From NCBI GenBank assembly GCA_018969165.1, contig JAGWYX010000244.1, positions 1-6,366 on the forward strand: a DNA stretch of 6,366 nucleotides, written 5' to 3'. Positions 5,304 through 6,366 of the stretch are shown here, piece by piece (position 1 is the first letter of the stretch; each line of letters opens with the position of its first letter). The notes below the pieces were generated by a model. It was not told where the DNA came from. It did not search any database and saw only the letters and a list, made by a program, of their open reading frames with translations. A program made the position numbers and the translations under genes. Source of the DNA: Verrucomicrobiota bacterium. Lineage in GTDB: Bacteria; Verrucomicrobiota; Verrucomicrobiia; Limisphaerales; JAGWYX01.

Positions 5304-6366
5304 ATGTCCTATTCGATGTCCGATCTGTTGCAGTTGGTGGTGTCCGAAGGGGCGGCCGACTTGCACTTGCGCGTGGGCACGGCGCCGGTGATCCGGCTCC
5401 ACGGAGTTCTGCACCGGGTGGAAGGACCCCCGTTGCGGCCTGAGGATACCGAGGAGCTGATGCGGAGCATTACCTCCGAGGAACACGTCCAGCAGGTCCG
5501 CGAACGCGGCACGGTGGACTTCGGCTTCGCCTTCGGCGAGCTGGCCCGGTTCCGCGTCAGCGTGTTCAAGGAAAAGGGCAATTTCGGCGTCGTCGCCCGC
5601 CAGATTCCCACCAAGCTCCTGAAGCTGGACGAGATCGGCATCCCGCCGTCGGTGCGCGAGCTGTTGTACAAACCGCGCGGGCTGGTCCTGGTGACCGGGC
5701 CGACCGGCTCCGGCAAGACGACGACCCTGGCGTCGATGATCAATATTATCAACGAGGAACGCGAGGACGCCCACATCATCACCATCGAGGATCCGATCGA
5801 GTATTATCACAAGCATAAGAAAGCCGTGATCACCCAGCGGGAGGTCAACGTGGACGTGCCGACCTTCGGCGAGGCCTTGCGCCGCGCGCTGCGGCAGGAT
5901 CCCGACGTGATCCTGGTCGGTGAAATGCGCGACCTGGAGACGATCGACGCGGCGATCACGGCGGCCGAGACGGGGCACCTGGTGTTTGGGACGCTGCACA
6001 CGACCGGGGCCGCCAAGACCATCGACCGTATTGTCAACGCCTTCCCGACCACGCAGCAGGAACAAATCCGCATCCAGCTTTCCACGGTGATGCAGGCGGT
6101 GATTTCGCAACTGTTGTTGCCGCGGTGCGACAAGCCGGGCCGGATCGCCGTGTTCGAGATCATGATCAACACCCCGTCCATCAGCGCCCTGATCCGCGAC
6201 AACAAGACCTTCCGCATCAACTCGGACATCCAGACCGGGGCCAAGTACGGGATGGTGACCCTGGACAGCTTCCTGCTCGAGAAATACCAGGCCGGCATCA
6301 TCTCCCAGGAGGAAGTCATCACCAAGGCGCAGGACCCCACCACCGTCATGGCCAAGCTCCAGGAGA
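5304..6366 (+). CDS. pilT: Type IV pilus retraction ATPase PilT (C-terminal end cut by window edge)
   Basis: PilT is the hexameric ATPase that disassembles pili, giving retraction for twitching, surface sensing and DNA uptake. 354 codons are visible with no stop. It has the PAS-like N-terminal domain with GAADLHLRVG (16-25), Walker A GPTGSGKTT (132-140), Asp box ITIEDPIEY (159-167), Walker B DVILVGEMRDLET (201-213) and His box TGHLVFGTLHT (223-233). Toward the C-terminus come the PilT-type IDRIVNAFP (240-248), MQAVISQLLLPR (263-274), and SISALIRDNK (292-301), corresponding to the conserved AIRNLIRE helix of PilT. No tetracysteine is present, unlike PilB. Family members are usually about 345-380 residues, so little is missing. 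An in-frame TGA at 5298 limits the start to ATG 5304 or ATG 5316 (which would begin MSDLLQ); neither has a Shine-Dalgarno. The 41-base gap after pilB implies co-transcription. The paralogue PilU is the main alternative. Confidence 0.95.
   Translation, partial: MSYSMSDLLQLVVSEGAADLHLRVGTAPVIRLHGVLHRVEGPPLRPEDTEELMRSITSEEHVQQVRERGTVDFGFAFGELARFRVSVFKEKGNFGVVARQIPTKLLKLDEIGIPPSVRELLYKPRGLVLVTGPTGSGKTTTLASMINIINEEREDAHIITIEDPIEYYHKHKKAVITQREVNVDVPTFGEALRRALRQDPDVILVGEMRDLETIDAAITAAETGHLVFGTLHTTGAAKTIDRIVNAFPTTQQEQIRIQLSTVMQAVISQLLLPRCDKPGRIAVFEIMINTPSISALIRDNKTFRINSDIQTGAKYGMVTLDSFLLEKYQAGIISQEEVITKAQDPTTVMAKLQE

Noticed and set aside
4519..5726. Nearly identical stretches at 4519-4553 and 5690-5726 that look like a direct repeat
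   Set aside because: These encode the Walker A loops of the paralogous PilB and PilT ATPases; the similarity is due to homology and protein constraint.
5115..6110. A 331-codon minus-strand frame antisense to pilT
   Set aside because: It is a shadow frame; the plus strand encodes an unmistakable PilT through the same bases.

Overview
This is a GC-rich bacterial window (coding regions roughly two-thirds G+C by eye) holding two divergent transcription units separated by about 720 bp without a convincing gene. The left unit, on the minus strand, is a complete SNF2/RapA-like ATPase of 796 residues (444-2834) followed, with a 4-base ATGA overlap, by the first 149 codons of a protein I do not recognise, which runs off the left edge (1-447). 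The right unit, on the plus strand, is a complete type IV pilus assembly ATPase, PilB (3553-5262, GTG start), then a 41-base gap and a retraction ATPase, PilT, which is cut by the right edge (5304-6366) but probably lacks only a few residues to a few tens of residues.

Organism: the pilB-pilT order, the PilT N-terminus, the high GC, the absence of Shine-Dalgarno sequences before all four starts, and long non-coding gaps with degenerate short repeats together suggest Verrucomicrobiota (PVC group). This is inference from family resemblance; no rRNA or other marker is present. Other high-GC phyla with type IV pili are not excluded.

The intergenic region (2835-3552) must hold the divergent promoters. 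On its helicase side it has a perfect 6-bp inverted repeat (2858-2872) and a degenerate array of about 7-base units (2903-2993). In the middle there is an imperfect hairpin, a perfect TATAAT (3135-3140), and several GC-rich hairpins (3206-3378). Just before pilB there is an AT-rich island with a perfect TTGACA and a plausible -10, the best promoter candidate in the window.

Functionally, PilB would drive pilus extension and PilT retraction, both as hexameric cytoplasmic ATPases at the pilus base, supporting twitching motility, adhesion or DNA uptake. The helicase and its partner form a separate, translationally coupled pair with no evident link to pili. The helicase most resembles RapA/HepA-type proteins, which act on RNA polymerase or nucleoprotein complexes; a defence role is possible but nothing here demonstrates it. 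I do not see a clearly new system. The points most worth checking are the unknown helicase partner, the heptamer-like array, and the possibly structured transcript upstream of pilB.
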